Assembly: GCA_018266795.1 (NCBI GenBank)
Contig: JAFDZV010000004.1
Span: 17,364-67,320 of the forward strand
Length of the DNA stretch: 49,957 nt
Direction of reading: 5' to 3'
DNA from: Bacteroidota bacterium
Lineage (GTDB): Bacteria > Bacteroidota > Ignavibacteria > OLB7
The notes below the pieces were generated by a model, which was given only the letters and a program-made list of their open reading frames with translations, was not told the DNA's origin and did no database searches. Below are positions 33,466-41,606 of the stretch, in pieces (position 1 is the stretch's first letter; each line of letters starts with the position of its first letter). A program made the position numbers and the translations under genes.

Positions 33466-34044
33466 TCAGCGCCGAAGGCTGCGGAGCGCGACGTATACCC
33501 TGGCGAGCGGCAGCCCGACCACCGTGTAGTAGTCGCCGGCGATGCGTTCGATGAATACGGCGCCGAAGTCGTCCTGGATGCCGTATGCTCCCGCCTTGTC
33601 CAGCGGCGATCCGGTTGCAACGTAGTGCTCGATCTCGCCGGCATCCAGCGTCCGGAACGTAACGTCCGTCTGTTCGTGATCCACAATCTGCCGTCCCGAT
33701 GCAAGGTCCAGCAGCGCGAAGCCGGTGAAGACGGTGTGCGTGTGTCCGCTCAGGCGTGCGAGCATCCGGCAGGCGTCATCGGCATCGGCCGGTTTCCCGA
33801 GCACCTCCTCCCCGAGCACAACGATGGTGTCGGAGCCCAGCACAACGCCTTCGGTGCGATCGTGCCGTGCCGCCTGTGCCTTCATGAGCGCCAATCGTTC
33901 CACGATCTGCTCCGGCCGTTCGCCGGGCAGCACCTTCTCCTCGACGTCGGGCGCGGTCACAATGAACTCCGCTCCCATCTGGCGCATCAGTTGCTGTCTG
34001 CGCGGCGAGGAGGAGGCGAGGATAACGAAGGGAAGGTTGCTCAT
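33466..34044 (-). CDS. maf: Maf-like nucleoside triphosphate pyrophosphatase
   Basis: The 192-residue product is a Maf protein. Visible motifs: LASSSPRRQQLM at the N-terminus, VLGSDTIVVL with the catalytic Asp, GKP, the HTVFTGF strand and ATGSPLDKAGAYGIQ. Maf enzymes hydrolyse non-canonical or pyrimidine nucleoside triphosphates (dTTP/UTP type or modified bases) and have been linked to arrest of cell division. The start is either ATG 34044 (MSNLPF, chosen) or 34053 three codons upstream; neither has a ribosome binding site. It is divergent from rplU and probably cotranscribed with the carotenoid desaturase gene downstream. Confidence 0.93.
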   Translation of the reverse strand: MSNLPFVILASSSPRRQQLMRQMGAEFIVTAPDVEEKVLPGERPEQIVERLALMKAQAARHDRTEGVVLGSDTIVVLGEEVLGKPADADDACRMLARLSGHTHTVFTGFALLDLASGRQIVDHEQTDVTFRTLDAGEIEHYVATGSPLDKAGAYGIQDDFGAVFIERIAGDYYTVVGLPLARVYVALRSLRR

Positions 34045-34173
34045 ATGCTGCATGCAGGTGATCGTTGGGATCTGTTGTCAGGAGTCCGGAAGGCGCGGAG
34101 CGTCCGCGGGCCGCAAAGTTACAACGTGCCGGCCGATGCGCCCGGAAACGAGGCTCATGATACGTTTTTCTAC

Positions 34174-34204
34174 TTGGATGCCTTTTCGGCCGCAAGTATC
34201 TTTG
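34174..34204 (+). promoter_or_regulatory. rplU-rpmA promoter
   Basis: TTG (34174-34176), 20 bp, TATCTTTG (34197-34204), an exact match to the Bacteroidota -7 consensus TAnnTTTG. It stands 52 bases before the rplU start. Confidence 0.65.
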
Positions 34205-34256
34205 CAGTCCTTATTAAAAAACGTAGCGCGTGGGGCGTCCACGCAGGGGTAGAACA

Positions 34257-34547
34257 ATGCAGGCAATAGTCACAATCGCAGGTTCGCAGTTCCGCGTGAA
34301 GCAGGACGACACCATCGTTGTTCCGCGGCTTGTGGGCGACGTGGACTCGGTTGTCGAGTTTGGAAACGCCATCATGGTGGATGGCGGCAACCTTTCGATG
34401 GGCGGCTCGGTGTCGGCGAAGGTTGTGGAGCATGGTCGCGATGCAACCGTGCTGGTATTCCACAAGAAGCGGCGCAAGGGCTACCAGAAGTTGAACGGCC
34501 ATCGTCAGCCGTACACGAAGATCCAGATCACCGGTATCAAGGCCTGA
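34257..34547 (+). CDS. rplU: 50S ribosomal protein bL21
   Basis: The 96-residue product is bL21, an rRNA-binding protein of the large subunit. Features are the N-terminal [18 protein letters not shown] strand pair, [11 protein letters not shown], and the basic C-terminal [27 protein letters not shown] signature, all cut here to the family's usual length. AGGGGT six bases before the ATG at 34257 supports the start. It is followed after 63 bases by rpmA, the usual partner, and both probably come from the promoter at 34174-34204. Confidence 0.97.
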   Translation: MQAIVTIAGSQFRVKQDDTIVVPRLVGDVDSVVEFGNAIMVDGGNLSMGGSVSAKVVEHGRDATVLVFHKKRRKGYQKLNGHRQPYTKIQITGIKA

Positions 34548-34610
34548 GCGCCAACCGGTTTGAACGAGTGCGAATATTCTGAAGACACAGATTCCTGGAG
34601 ATAGAGCGTC

Positions 34611-34871
34611 ATGGCACATAAGAAGGGCGGCGGCTCAACGAAGAACGGCCGCGACTCGAATCCGCAGTATCTCGGTGTAAAGCGCTTTGGCGGCGAGGCC
34701 GTTCGCGCCGGAAACATCCTGGTGCGCCAGCGTGGGACCAAGTTTCATCCGGGAAACAACGTCGGCATCGGCAGCGATGATACGCTCTTCGCGCTGATCG
34801 ACGGCACGGTTGTCTTCGAGCGGAAGGGGCGCGATCGCAAGGCGGTCAGCGTGTACTCCTCGAACGACTGA
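34611..34871 (+). CDS. rpmA: 50S ribosomal protein bL27
   Basis: The 86-residue product is bL27. It starts with [16 protein letters not shown], the conserved N-terminal arm that reaches toward the peptidyl transferase centre, without the cleaved extension seen in Firmicutes, followed by [24 protein letters not shown] and the FERKGRDRK segment. GGAG ten or so bases before the ATG is a plausible ribosome site. It forms an operon with rplU and is followed by a strong terminator. Confidence 0.98.
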   Translation: MAHKKGGGSTKNGRDSNPQYLGVKRFGGEAVRAGNILVRQRGTKFHPGNNVGIGSDDTLFALIDGTVVFERKGRDRKAVSVYSSND

Positions 34872-34894
34872 TCCGTTTACCGAGATATTCCCGG

Positions 34895-34923
34895 CGCCAT
34901 CACTCCGAAGAGGGGTGATGGCG
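34895..34923 (+). terminator. Terminator of the rplU-rpmA operon
   Basis: CGCCATCACTCC (34895-34906) pairs with GGGGTGATGGCG (34912-34923), one G-T pair, loop GAAGA, followed by TTTGTCGTTT. Confidence 0.85.
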
Positions 34924-35024
34924 TTTGTCGTTTCCACCACGTCTCGCCTTCCGAAAAAATCTGCCCCGCATGGGCCGGAATTCGTAGTTTCACCCCTCTC
35001 GATCATCAAATTTCCGATTCCTGG

Positions 35025-35948
35025 ATGAAGATCTCGATCGTTGGGGCTGGCAATGTTGGCGCTGTGACCGCACAGCGCATCATGACGCTGGAGCTTGCAA
35101 CCGAAGTGGTGCTGCTTGACCGTATGGGCGACATTGCCCGCGGCAAGGCGCTGGATATCTACGAATCCGCTCCCCTGGTCAGAAGCGACTGCCGGGTAGC
35201 CGGCACGGCGGACTATCAGCAGACCGCCAATTCCGACATCGTGGTGGTTACCGCCGGAATTTCCCGTCAGCCCGGGATGACCCGCGACGACCGCCTTGCC
35301 CGCAATGCGGAGATCGTTCGCGATGTCACACGCCGGATTACGGCACTGTCTCAAGAATGTATCGTTATCGTTGTCTCCAGTCCGATCGAGGAGATGACAC
35401 ATGTTGCGCTGCATGCATCCGGCTTCGCGCGCGAGCGGGTGATCGGCATGGCCGGCGTACTCAACGCCTCGCGCCTGCGAACATTCATCGCCATGGAATT
35501 GAATGTCGCCGTGGAGGATGTGGAGGCAACGGTGCTTGGGGGGCATGGCGATGACATGATCCCGATGCTGCGTTATGCGAGCGTTGCCGGCGTGCCGGTG
35601 GTGCAATTGCTGACGCAGGAACGGATGGATGCTCTGGCTTCGCGCGCGCGAACCGCGGGAGTGGAGATCATCAACCTCCTGAAGACCGGCTCGGCATTCT
35701 ATGCGCCATCCGCCGCGGTCTGTGCAATGATCGAGGCGATTGTCCGCAACAAGCCCCGCATCATGCCGTGCGCGGTTCGTCTGGATGGCGAATACGGCGA
35801 GCGCGGTGTTGTAATGGGGGTGCCGATACGTATCGCACGTCCCGGCATGATGGGAGTGGTGGAACTGGAACTACTGGAGGAGGAGCGGGCGCATTTCCAT
35901 CACACGGCGGATATGATACGCGAGAACCTTGCACGTCTACCGGATTGA
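35025..35948 (+). CDS. mdh: Malate dehydrogenase-family protein with unusual active site
   Basis: The 307-residue product is by sequence a malate dehydrogenase of the LDH-like (Chlorobi/Bacillus) type, which oxidises malate to oxaloacetate with NAD. The Rossmann motif GAGNVG is at 7-12, LLD at 30-32 suggests NAD, the substrate loop has Arg81 and Arg87 (RQPGMTR), and the catalytic His174 is in GGHGDD. However, the usual VSNP motif reads VSSP, so the substrate-binding Asn is Ser119, and the usual VLDSAR motif reads LNASR, so the catalytic Asp partner of His174 is Asn147 (Arg150 is kept). Each change is one base away from the normal codon. The enzyme may be weak, altered or repurposed. It follows rplU-rpmA after a terminator, hence separately transcribed. 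Confidence 0.88.
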   Translation: MKISIVGAGNVGAVTAQRIMTLELATEVVLLDRMGDIARGKALDIYESAPLVRSDCRVAGTADYQQTANSDIVVVTAGISRQPGMTRDDRLARNAEIVRDVTRRITALSQECIVIVVSSPIEEMTHVALHASGFARERVIGMAGVLNASRLRTFIAMELNVAVEDVEATVLGGHGDDMIPMLRYASVAGVPVVQLLTQERMDALASRARTAGVEIINLLKTGSAFYAPSAAVCAMIEAIVRNKPRIMPCAVRLDGEYGERGVVMGVPIRIARPGMMGVVELELLEEERAHFHHTADMIRENLARLPD

Positions 35949-36107
35949 GGCTGCGTTCAACGCCCCGGCGGTGATGTTGCAGAAACCGCCGGTGACGTTC
36001 ACCGGGGTCGCGGGTCATTAGTGAAACCCGTGGCGATTCAACCTCGGCGCCGGATGCGGCTCCAACGCAGGCCAACTCTCTCATTACGTCCTTATAGAGG
36101 AATCAGC

Positions 36108-36923
36108 ATGAAGAACGTTCTGATCAGCGCCTTTGCAACCACGCTCGTGGCTCTTGCATTGGCGGCATGTTCGAGCACGCCAACCGGGACTACGCCCACG
36201 GGCACGGACACCGGGTATGTCAAGTTCAACACCAACGACAAGTTCACGTTCAACTATTATCCGCACGATAACAGCGATGCACGTGTCGAGTCCGCCAAGC
36301 AGGTGAAGGTGTGGACGGTGCTCAAGGTGGACCAGAGCTACAACGATCGCAGCGGTGTTACGGTGATCGAGGAGGTGACGTTCGATGGAACCGGAGCAAC
36401 GGCCACCGGGCAGCGTGATACGTTCTACTTCCAGTCGTTGAAGAGCGGTGAGGTTTCGCAGTCGGACCTGCTCCATGCCGTCGTGAAGCGCATTCCGGGC
36501 GGCGACCAGTTCCTGGATTCGATTCCGAAGAACTGGATCAAGCTGACGAACACGAAGCTGGACAAGGACTCCACGTGGCAGTCCATGGATGACGGCACGG
36601 TGACGAACACGGTTCCGATTTTCACCTATCCAACCACGATCACGATCTCGATGCTTGCCGATCACAAGGGGAAGCAGCCGGTGACGGTGCCGAACGGTTC
36701 GTACACGAACTCCTATCATACCGATCACTCCATGCTGGTGCGGACCACGAGCACCAATCCGCTTCTGCCAAACTCCCGCGATTCCTTCAACATCGCCTAC
36801 GACTTCAGCCCGCACGATGGCATGGTGAAGCAGTGGCTGAAGAGCACCACGTTCTTCGGCTCGCAGCAGATCCCCGGCTTCGACATGGAGCTGGTGAGCG
36901 TACAGCGCGCCACAACCAACTGA
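36108..36923 (+). CDS. Lipoprotein of unknown function, related to the next gene
   Basis: The 271-residue product has a lipoprotein signal with lipobox LAAC (Cys21) and a short Thr/Gly/Pro-rich linker. The remainder is beta-rich and aligns with the second half of the following lipoprotein: shared segments include VKVWTVLKVDQSY/RTWVVMQGN, DSTWQSMDDGT, ITISMLADHKGKQPVTVPNGSY, and the end IPGFDMELVSVQR. No known family is recognised. It probably sits at the outer membrane. ATG 36108 is supported by AGAGGA seven bases upstream and by the signal peptide; an earlier frame start is discarded. Two hairpins follow directly. Confidence 0.85.
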   Translation: MKNVLISAFATTLVALALAACSSTPTGTTPTGTDTGYVKFNTNDKFTFNYYPHDNSDARVESAKQVKVWTVLKVDQSYNDRSGVTVIEEVTFDGTGATATGQRDTFYFQSLKSGEVSQSDLLHAVVKRIPGGDQFLDSIPKNWIKLTNTKLDKDSTWQSMDDGTVTNTVPIFTYPTTITISMLADHKGKQPVTVPNGSYTNSYHTDHSMLVRTTSTNPLLPNSRDSFNIAYDFSPHDGMVKQWLKSTTFFGSQQIPGFDMELVSVQRATTN

Positions 36924-36977
36924 TTCTGCCGTGTTCGGCAGAATGATCGGGCCGCTTCCATATATTGGAAGCGGCCC
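36923..36977 (+). terminator. Two hairpins after the first related lipoprotein gene
   Basis: ATTCTGCC (36923-36930) pairs with 36937-36944, and GGGCCGCTTCCA (36949-36960) pairs perfectly with 36966-36977 over a TATAT loop. The second is the likely terminator. Confidence 0.75.
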
Positions 36978-37034
36978 GTCTGATAATGAACCAGGCCGGC
37001 TTTCCGACTCGTCAAGCGCAATCAACGAACATCA

Positions 37035-38252
37035 ATGAAGAACTCAACGCGTAGGGCACACGGCGCCGCATTCCTTCCAACGCGCGCGCGTATGGCCGCG
37101 GCAGGCATCCTCTCGGCGATTATTGCGTTCGCTGCGGCAGGCTGCGGCAGCGATCCCATCCAGGCACCTTCCGGCTTCCAGGCTGCCGGTATGGCGCTTG
37201 TCTCCGGTGGCTCCGATCTCGTGCTCGATTCCACCACGGTGCATGGATCGATCCAGGTGGCCGAAGGGCAAACCTCCAACGAGCTCACTGCCACGTTCAT
37301 CGGCAAGACGGACTTGAAGCGGACGCTTCCCACCGGCACCGGCTACACGCTCGATGCCGTGGTGGCGGACGGCACCATCGCCTCCGTCGAGGTTACAACG
37401 GCACCCTGGGCCTTCAAGGTACACGGGCTGAAGGCCGGCTCCACCACGATCACCTTCAAGCTGATGAGCGGAACCACGGTGGACTTCACGTCGTCCGCCA
37501 TTCCGGTGACGGTGACCCCTGCGGTTCACGGTCTTGCCGTGGGCGACACTGCCGTCTACACCGTGCGCGACCGCGATTCGGTGAATCAGGTCGTGCCTGG
37601 TTCGGACCGCAAGCGCACCTGGGTTGTCATGCAGGGGAACCTCTCGCTCTACGGAAAGACCGGCGTGATGCAGGTGCTGGAGAGCACGTACGACGCCGCT
37701 GGCGCCACGGTGGCCAGCATGGACACACTCTACATCCAGATGGATGCCGATGGCTCGTTCTATCAGTACGACATGCTTCGCCGCCTGCTTGCAAGGGTCT
37801 CCAACGGCGATGCCTTCAGCAGCAGCCTGACGCCACTCTGGGTGAAGATGTCCAACGTCAGCCTGGCCACTGCATCGTCGTGGTCCGCAATCGGTGTGGA
37901 CTCGCAGGTGGTGAAGAACGTTACCACGCCGGCCATCCCCACGGCGCTGGACATCACCTTCCGTCTCCCGGCAACACACAAGGGAACGCAGGCCGCAACC
38001 GTCCCGGCAGGCACCTATTCCACGGCAGTGCACACGGATATGGCGTTGAAGCTGGTGGTGAAGCCGAGCGCGCTCCCGATCACGGCGCTGAACGATTCGC
38101 TGCTGATTCATGTGGACGCCTCCTCGAACGACGGGCTGCTGCGCCAGGTGGTGGAGAGCAAGATCCTCGTTGCCTCCGTGCTTACCGTGACGCAGACGCT
38201 TCCGGTCTCCGGTTTCGAAATGGAATTGCAGAGCGTGCATCGCAAGAAGTAG
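37035..38252 (+). CDS. Larger lipoprotein with added Ig-like domain, paralogue of the previous gene
   Basis: The 405-residue product has a lipoprotein signal with lipobox AAGC (Cys37). Residues about 50-165 form a bacterial Ig-like (BIG2-type) module: VAEGQTSNELTATF, then VHGLKAGSTTITFKL. From about 170 to the end it matches the preceding 271-residue lipoprotein (WVKMSNVSLATASSW, RLPATHKGTQAATVPAGTYSTAVHTD, the end VSGFEMELQSVHR). So the pair are diverged duplicates, one of which has an extra domain. No function is known to me. The N-terminus is slightly long; ATG 37092 is an alternative that loses the basic residues before the hydrophobic core. Confidence 0.85.
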   Translation: MKNSTRRAHGAAFLPTRARMAAAGILSAIIAFAAAGCGSDPIQAPSGFQAAGMALVSGGSDLVLDSTTVHGSIQVAEGQTSNELTATFIGKTDLKRTLPTGTGYTLDAVVADGTIASVEVTTAPWAFKVHGLKAGSTTITFKLMSGTTVDFTSSAIPVTVTPAVHGLAVGDTAVYTVRDRDSVNQVVPGSDRKRTWVVMQGNLSLYGKTGVMQVLESTYDAAGATVASMDTLYIQMDADGSFYQYDMLRRLLARVSNGDAFSSSLTPLWVKMSNVSLATASSWSAIGVDSQVVKNVTTPAIPTALDITFRLPATHKGTQAATVPAGTYSTAVHTDMALKLVVKPSALPITALNDSLLIHVDASSNDGLLRQVVESKILVASVLTVTQTLPVSGFEMELQSVHRKK

Positions 38253-38311
38253 CGGAGCGCAGCCCGGTGGCCGCACCGGCTGCAGAACGTCGTTGGAACT
38301 GCATGAAGACC

Positions 38312-38347
38312 GAACGGGTCGCATCCTCAACTGGGTGCGACCCGTTC
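38312..38347. terminator. Bidirectional terminator between the lipoprotein gene and dsbD
   Basis: GAACGGGTCGCA (38312-38323) pairs perfectly with 38336-38347 around a 12-base loop. It lies between convergent genes ending at 38252 and 38378. Confidence 0.8.
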
Positions 38348-38377
38348 TGCTGAATGGCTGGCTGTTGCTGCGGGTTG

Positions 38378-40495
38378 CTACGGCGTGTTGGCCGCAAGCG
38401 GTGCGTGCGTTGCTGCAAGACCCTTGTTCAGGAATGCCATGAAGTCTTCAGGGTGGTCCGTCATTCCGGCAAACTGCGCAACCGTCGAGTCTCCGGGAGT
38501 GAGGAGAACGTAATAGGGAAGAGAGATTGTGTTGTACCGATCGATCAGCATCTTCTGGTTAACCTTGTTGATCGAGTCCCGGCGGTCGGTGTACAGGCGG
38601 CAGAGCACGTACTTGCTCATCAGGTCCGAGACATCCTTGCGCGGGAACATGTTCTTCTCCATCCAACGACAATTGGTGCAGACATATCCGGTGAAGTCCA
38701 CGAACAGCGGGCGTTTGGTTTCACGCGCGAGCTTCAGCGCCTTGCCGTAATCATCCTGGATCCACTCCAGTGCTCCCGCGTCATGTCCCTGCGAGGAACC
38801 GGCTGAGCTGTTCTGTTGCGACGATGGCGCGGCAAGGATTGCCGCGGAGCTCGAACGGTCAAACTCGGCAGGAGGCAGCTGGGCATCGAGGCCGCCGAGC
38901 GGCTTGCCGAACAGTCCTGTCAGCAACCAGAAACCGAGCGCAAGAAATCCAACTGCAAACACCAGCCGAATCGGTCCGATCTTCTCCGTCGGGGTATCGT
39001 GCGGCATCATGAACCGCCCAAGCAGATAGACCGTTGCGAGAACCGCTACTGCAACCCAGATGGCGAGCACAGTACTTCTCGTGAAGATTGCCCACCCAAG
39101 GATGATATCCGCATTGGCGATGAACTTGAACGCGAACGCGAGTTCCACGAAGCCCATGACAACCTTGACGGCGTTGAGCCATCCGCCGGACTTGGGCATC
39201 GACTTGAGGAGCGACGGGAACAGTGCAAGTACGAAGAAGGGGGCAGCAAACACCGTTGCGAAGGCTACGGTGCCGAGGATCGACGAGAGCACATCGTGGC
39301 CGCCGGCAATGCTCACGAAGAGCGGACCGATCACGCCGAATGTGCACGTGAACGACGTGAGCGAGAACACCAGGCCCATCATGATCACGCCCCACGGACT
39401 CTGCGTATTGGCCTCCTTGTTGAGACGGTTCAACAGACTCGTGGGAAGCTGGATCTCGAACAGTCCGAAGAGGTTGAGCGCGAAGACGAGGAAGATCGCG
39501 GCTACAATGAAGTTCGTAATCGGATGCGCTGCGAAGTCGTTGACACCGGACGCGCCGAATGCGAGTGTCAACGTTACCCCGAGCGTGGTGAACGTCATGA
39601 TGATCCCCAATGCATAGAGCCCGGCGTCGCGCACGGCGATCCATCGTGTGGCCTGGTGGCGCTTGGTGAAGAACGACACGGTAATCGGAATCATCGGCCA
39701 GACGCACGGTGTGCTCAAGGCACCAAGTGCGGGAATGATCATCAACAACATCAACGCGAGCACGCTTCCGTTCTTCTGAACCTGGCCAATCTGAACCGCG
39801 CCGATGCCGGCACCGGGATCGCTGGGGGTATTCGGCTTGCCGGCTACGGGCGCCGCCGGTGCCGTGCCGGATGCGGATGCCACGGCGGTGTCATGCGGAT
39901 GTTGCGCAGTAGTGTCCGGTATGGCCGTTGAAGCCGCGGCGATGGTGTCGTGGTGAAGAACGTTGGACGTGTCCCGGCTCATCGAGCTGTCTTGCACCAC
40001 CTCCACCGCGAACGTCAGCTTCCGATCCGTGGGAGACATGCATGATTTGGCATCGCAGGTCATGAAGTAGAAGTTCACCCACCCTTCCGACGAGCCGATC
40101 TTTGCCTTCGGCGAAATCTTCACCGGCACGGTCAATGTGACGTTCCCCTCCCAATACTCGGTGGTGAGGCTGTCGAAATTCGCATCGAGGTGCCTGATCG
40201 GCCGTGGCCCCTTCAAGCGGCCGGCCAGATTCAGAAGCTTGGCCTCCCCGACGGTTACTTCCGTTGCAGCAGGGGAAAGGGCATCGGGCGGGTACTTCTT
40301 GTCGGTGTACATGTGCGATCCGGCCGCGATCGCAGCCTGAATCTTCACCTCCACGGTCTTGCCGGGCGCTCCTTTCACCAATGGTGTCAACACCTTCCAG
40401 GTGACATTGTGGTTGACAGCCTGTGCATGCGCGGGGGCTGCAAGCAGGGCAAGCGCGGCAAGCGCGGCGAGAATGGAGCGCACGTACGTCTTCAT
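38378..40495 (-). CDS. dsbD: Thiol:disulfide interchange protein DsbD
   Basis: The 705-residue product is a full three-part DsbD that passes electrons from cytoplasmic thioredoxin to periplasmic thiol proteins. After the signal peptide (about 1-25) comes the N-terminal periplasmic domain (about 28-160) with its Cys pair in TCDAKSC. A linker rich in Ala/Pro/Thr leads to the membrane domain with eight or so helices, carrying the redox Cys in STPCVWPMIP and SFTCTFGVIGP. The C-terminal thioredoxin domain (about 580-705) has the active site YVCTNCRW (Cys606, Cys609) and the cis-Pro in SLPYYV. The start overlaps the stop of the upstream gene by four bases (ATGA), which fixes ATG 40495. It is the last gene of the ilvE operon. 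Confidence 0.95.
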   Translation of the reverse strand: MKTYVRSILAALAALALLAAPAHAQAVNHNVTWKVLTPLVKGAPGKTVEVKIQAAIAAGSHMYTDKKYPPDALSPAATEVTVGEAKLLNLAGRLKGPRPIRHLDANFDSLTTEYWEGNVTLTVPVKISPKAKIGSSEGWVNFYFMTCDAKSCMSPTDRKLTFAVEVVQDSSMSRDTSNVLHHDTIAAASTAIPDTTAQHPHDTAVASASGTAPAAPVAGKPNTPSDPGAGIGAVQIGQVQKNGSVLALMLLMIIPALGALSTPCVWPMIPITVSFFTKRHQATRWIAVRDAGLYALGIIMTFTTLGVTLTLAFGASGVNDFAAHPITNFIVAAIFLVFALNLFGLFEIQLPTSLLNRLNKEANTQSPWGVIMMGLVFSLTSFTCTFGVIGPLFVSIAGGHDVLSSILGTVAFATVFAAPFFVLALFPSLLKSMPKSGGWLNAVKVVMGFVELAFAFKFIANADIILGWAIFTRSTVLAIWVAVAVLATVYLLGRFMMPHDTPTEKIGPIRLVFAVGFLALGFWLLTGLFGKPLGGLDAQLPPAEFDRSSSAAILAAPSSQQNSSAGSSQGHDAGALEWIQDDYGKALKLARETKRPLFVDFTGYVCTNCRWMEKNMFPRKDVSDLMSKYVLCRLYTDRRDSINKVNQKMLIDRYNTISLPYYVLLTPGDSTVAQFAGMTDHPEDFMAFLNKGLAATHAPLAANTP

Positions 40496-41226
40496 CTGAA
40501 TGCTGGGCTGAGGAACGATGGAACTGCCGTCAAAACTACATAACGATGGAAGGTGCGGCAACCTCTTTCAACGGCACGAACGGGGGTGTTCAGGGTGACG
40601 GAGAAGGGCCGGGAATCGTGGAGCGTCCGGGCTATGAGCGGCGTGGGCGAATTGCGCAATCGGATTGGCAGGATGACCTCGGTTGTCGGTATGCATGTGA
40701 AAGCCGTGCACGTCTGGAACGATATCACCAACCGCCCTCGAACCACACCATACGGTGCGGCCGGAAGGATATGCACCGGGATTTCGATGGTGGGTGTTCC
40801 GGTCCAGTATTCGGTGATCGTTCCGAATGCGCTGTTGGTATTCCGCTCCGGCGCCGTGCCGCCAAGTGTGGAGCCTGCTACAAACCATCGATTCGGTTCC
40901 GCGGCGATTCTCATCGGTGCCGGACCGTCTGACGAATCGCCGCCGAAGTAAGGTGTAAACATGCGCCAGTCTTGTGCGATGCGTGCCTTTACAACGATGC
41001 GGAGATTGGAGCCTCGTGCGCCGGCCGCCATCCGGGTCAATACCCTCCAGGTCACGTTCGGATTTCCCAACAGACCGGCAGGTGCTGCCTCAGGCGTCTG
41101 CGCAGCTACGGGCCATGCAGCGATCGCGCACGACAGGGTAACGACGCCGAGCGTTAGGCATGCCCCAAGCGGTGGTGCGAAGCGCCGGCACGGCGTGGTT
41201 CTAAATGATGCCGAACGATGCCACAT
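40492..41226 (-). CDS. Free-standing DsbD N-domain-like periplasmic protein
   Basis: The product of 244 residues has a signal peptide (hydrophobic about 17-40, ending VAAQ) and a single domain matching the N-terminal domain of DsbD: NPNVTWRVLTRMAAGARGSNLRIVVKARI, EYWTGTPTIEIPVHI, and a Cys pair in QTCTAFTC (Cys173, Cys178) in the place and spacing of the neighbouring DsbD's TCDAKSC pair. It likely acts as a periplasmic electron acceptor of the DsbD membrane part or as a dedicated reductant. It overlaps dsbD by four bases and the gene before it by 26 bases, so tight translational coupling is expected. The start ATG 41226 inside the previous gene's end is chosen because it gives the signal peptide. 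Confidence 0.8.
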   Translation of the reverse strand: MWHRSASFRTTPCRRFAPPLGACLTLGVVTLSCAIAAWPVAAQTPEAAPAGLLGNPNVTWRVLTRMAAGARGSNLRIVVKARIAQDWRMFTPYFGGDSSDGPAPMRIAAEPNRWFVAGSTLGGTAPERNTNSAFGTITEYWTGTPTIEIPVHILPAAPYGVVRGRLVISFQTCTAFTCIPTTEVILPIRLRNSPTPLIARTLHDSRPFSVTLNTPVRAVERGCRTFHRYVVLTAVPSFLSPAFR

Positions 41227-41581
41227 AGTGGTTGATGATCGTGATTGCGTCGCCGAGCGGATCGGTTGACCATGGTGCATCGGCGGCAATGCTTCGTGCA
41301 CCTCCCAGAAGTCTCGTGGCCGCATCGCGAACAACGGCCGGGAGCAACTCGGATTCCGCCACCGTGCGGAGGTTGGCCATTGCATGCGTGCCTGGATCTG
41401 CGGGGAGGTGCGGCGCAATCGTCTGAAGGAATATCCCCACGGCGCGTCGTGCGCAGACGCGCGTGCGCCCGTCGTTCCCCTCGGCGCGTGCCGCCCGGCC
41501 CGTCGCGATCTCGCCGCGTGCAAACAGAACCGCCTGCGCAAATGGGTGCGCAGGCGGCAGGGTTGAAAGTTCGTCTGTCAT
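41201..41581 (-). CDS. Small helical protein of unknown function in the ilvE-dsbD operon
   Basis: The 126-residue product is predicted soluble and mainly helical, with HPFAQAVLFARGEIATGRAARAEG, CARRAVGIFLQTIAPHLP and a C-terminal DAITIINHYVASFGII. It has weak resemblance to four-helix HEPN-like proteins, but the diagnostic R-x4-6-H motif is not clear, so I do not assign it. It begins 25 bases after ilvE stops, and its end overlaps the signal-peptide gene that follows by 26 bases. ATG 41581 is taken as start; the frame stays open into ilvE without reason to extend. Presence between ilvE and dsbD-type genes gives no firm functional clue. Confidence 0.65.
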   Translation of the reverse strand: MTDELSTLPPAHPFAQAVLFARGEIATGRAARAEGNDGRTRVCARRAVGIFLQTIAPHLPADPGTHAMANLRTVAESELLPAVVRDAATRLLGGARSIAADAPWSTDPLGDAITIINHYVASFGII

Positions 41582-41606
41582 GTCGGCGTCCGCAGTGCGC
41601 GGCCGT

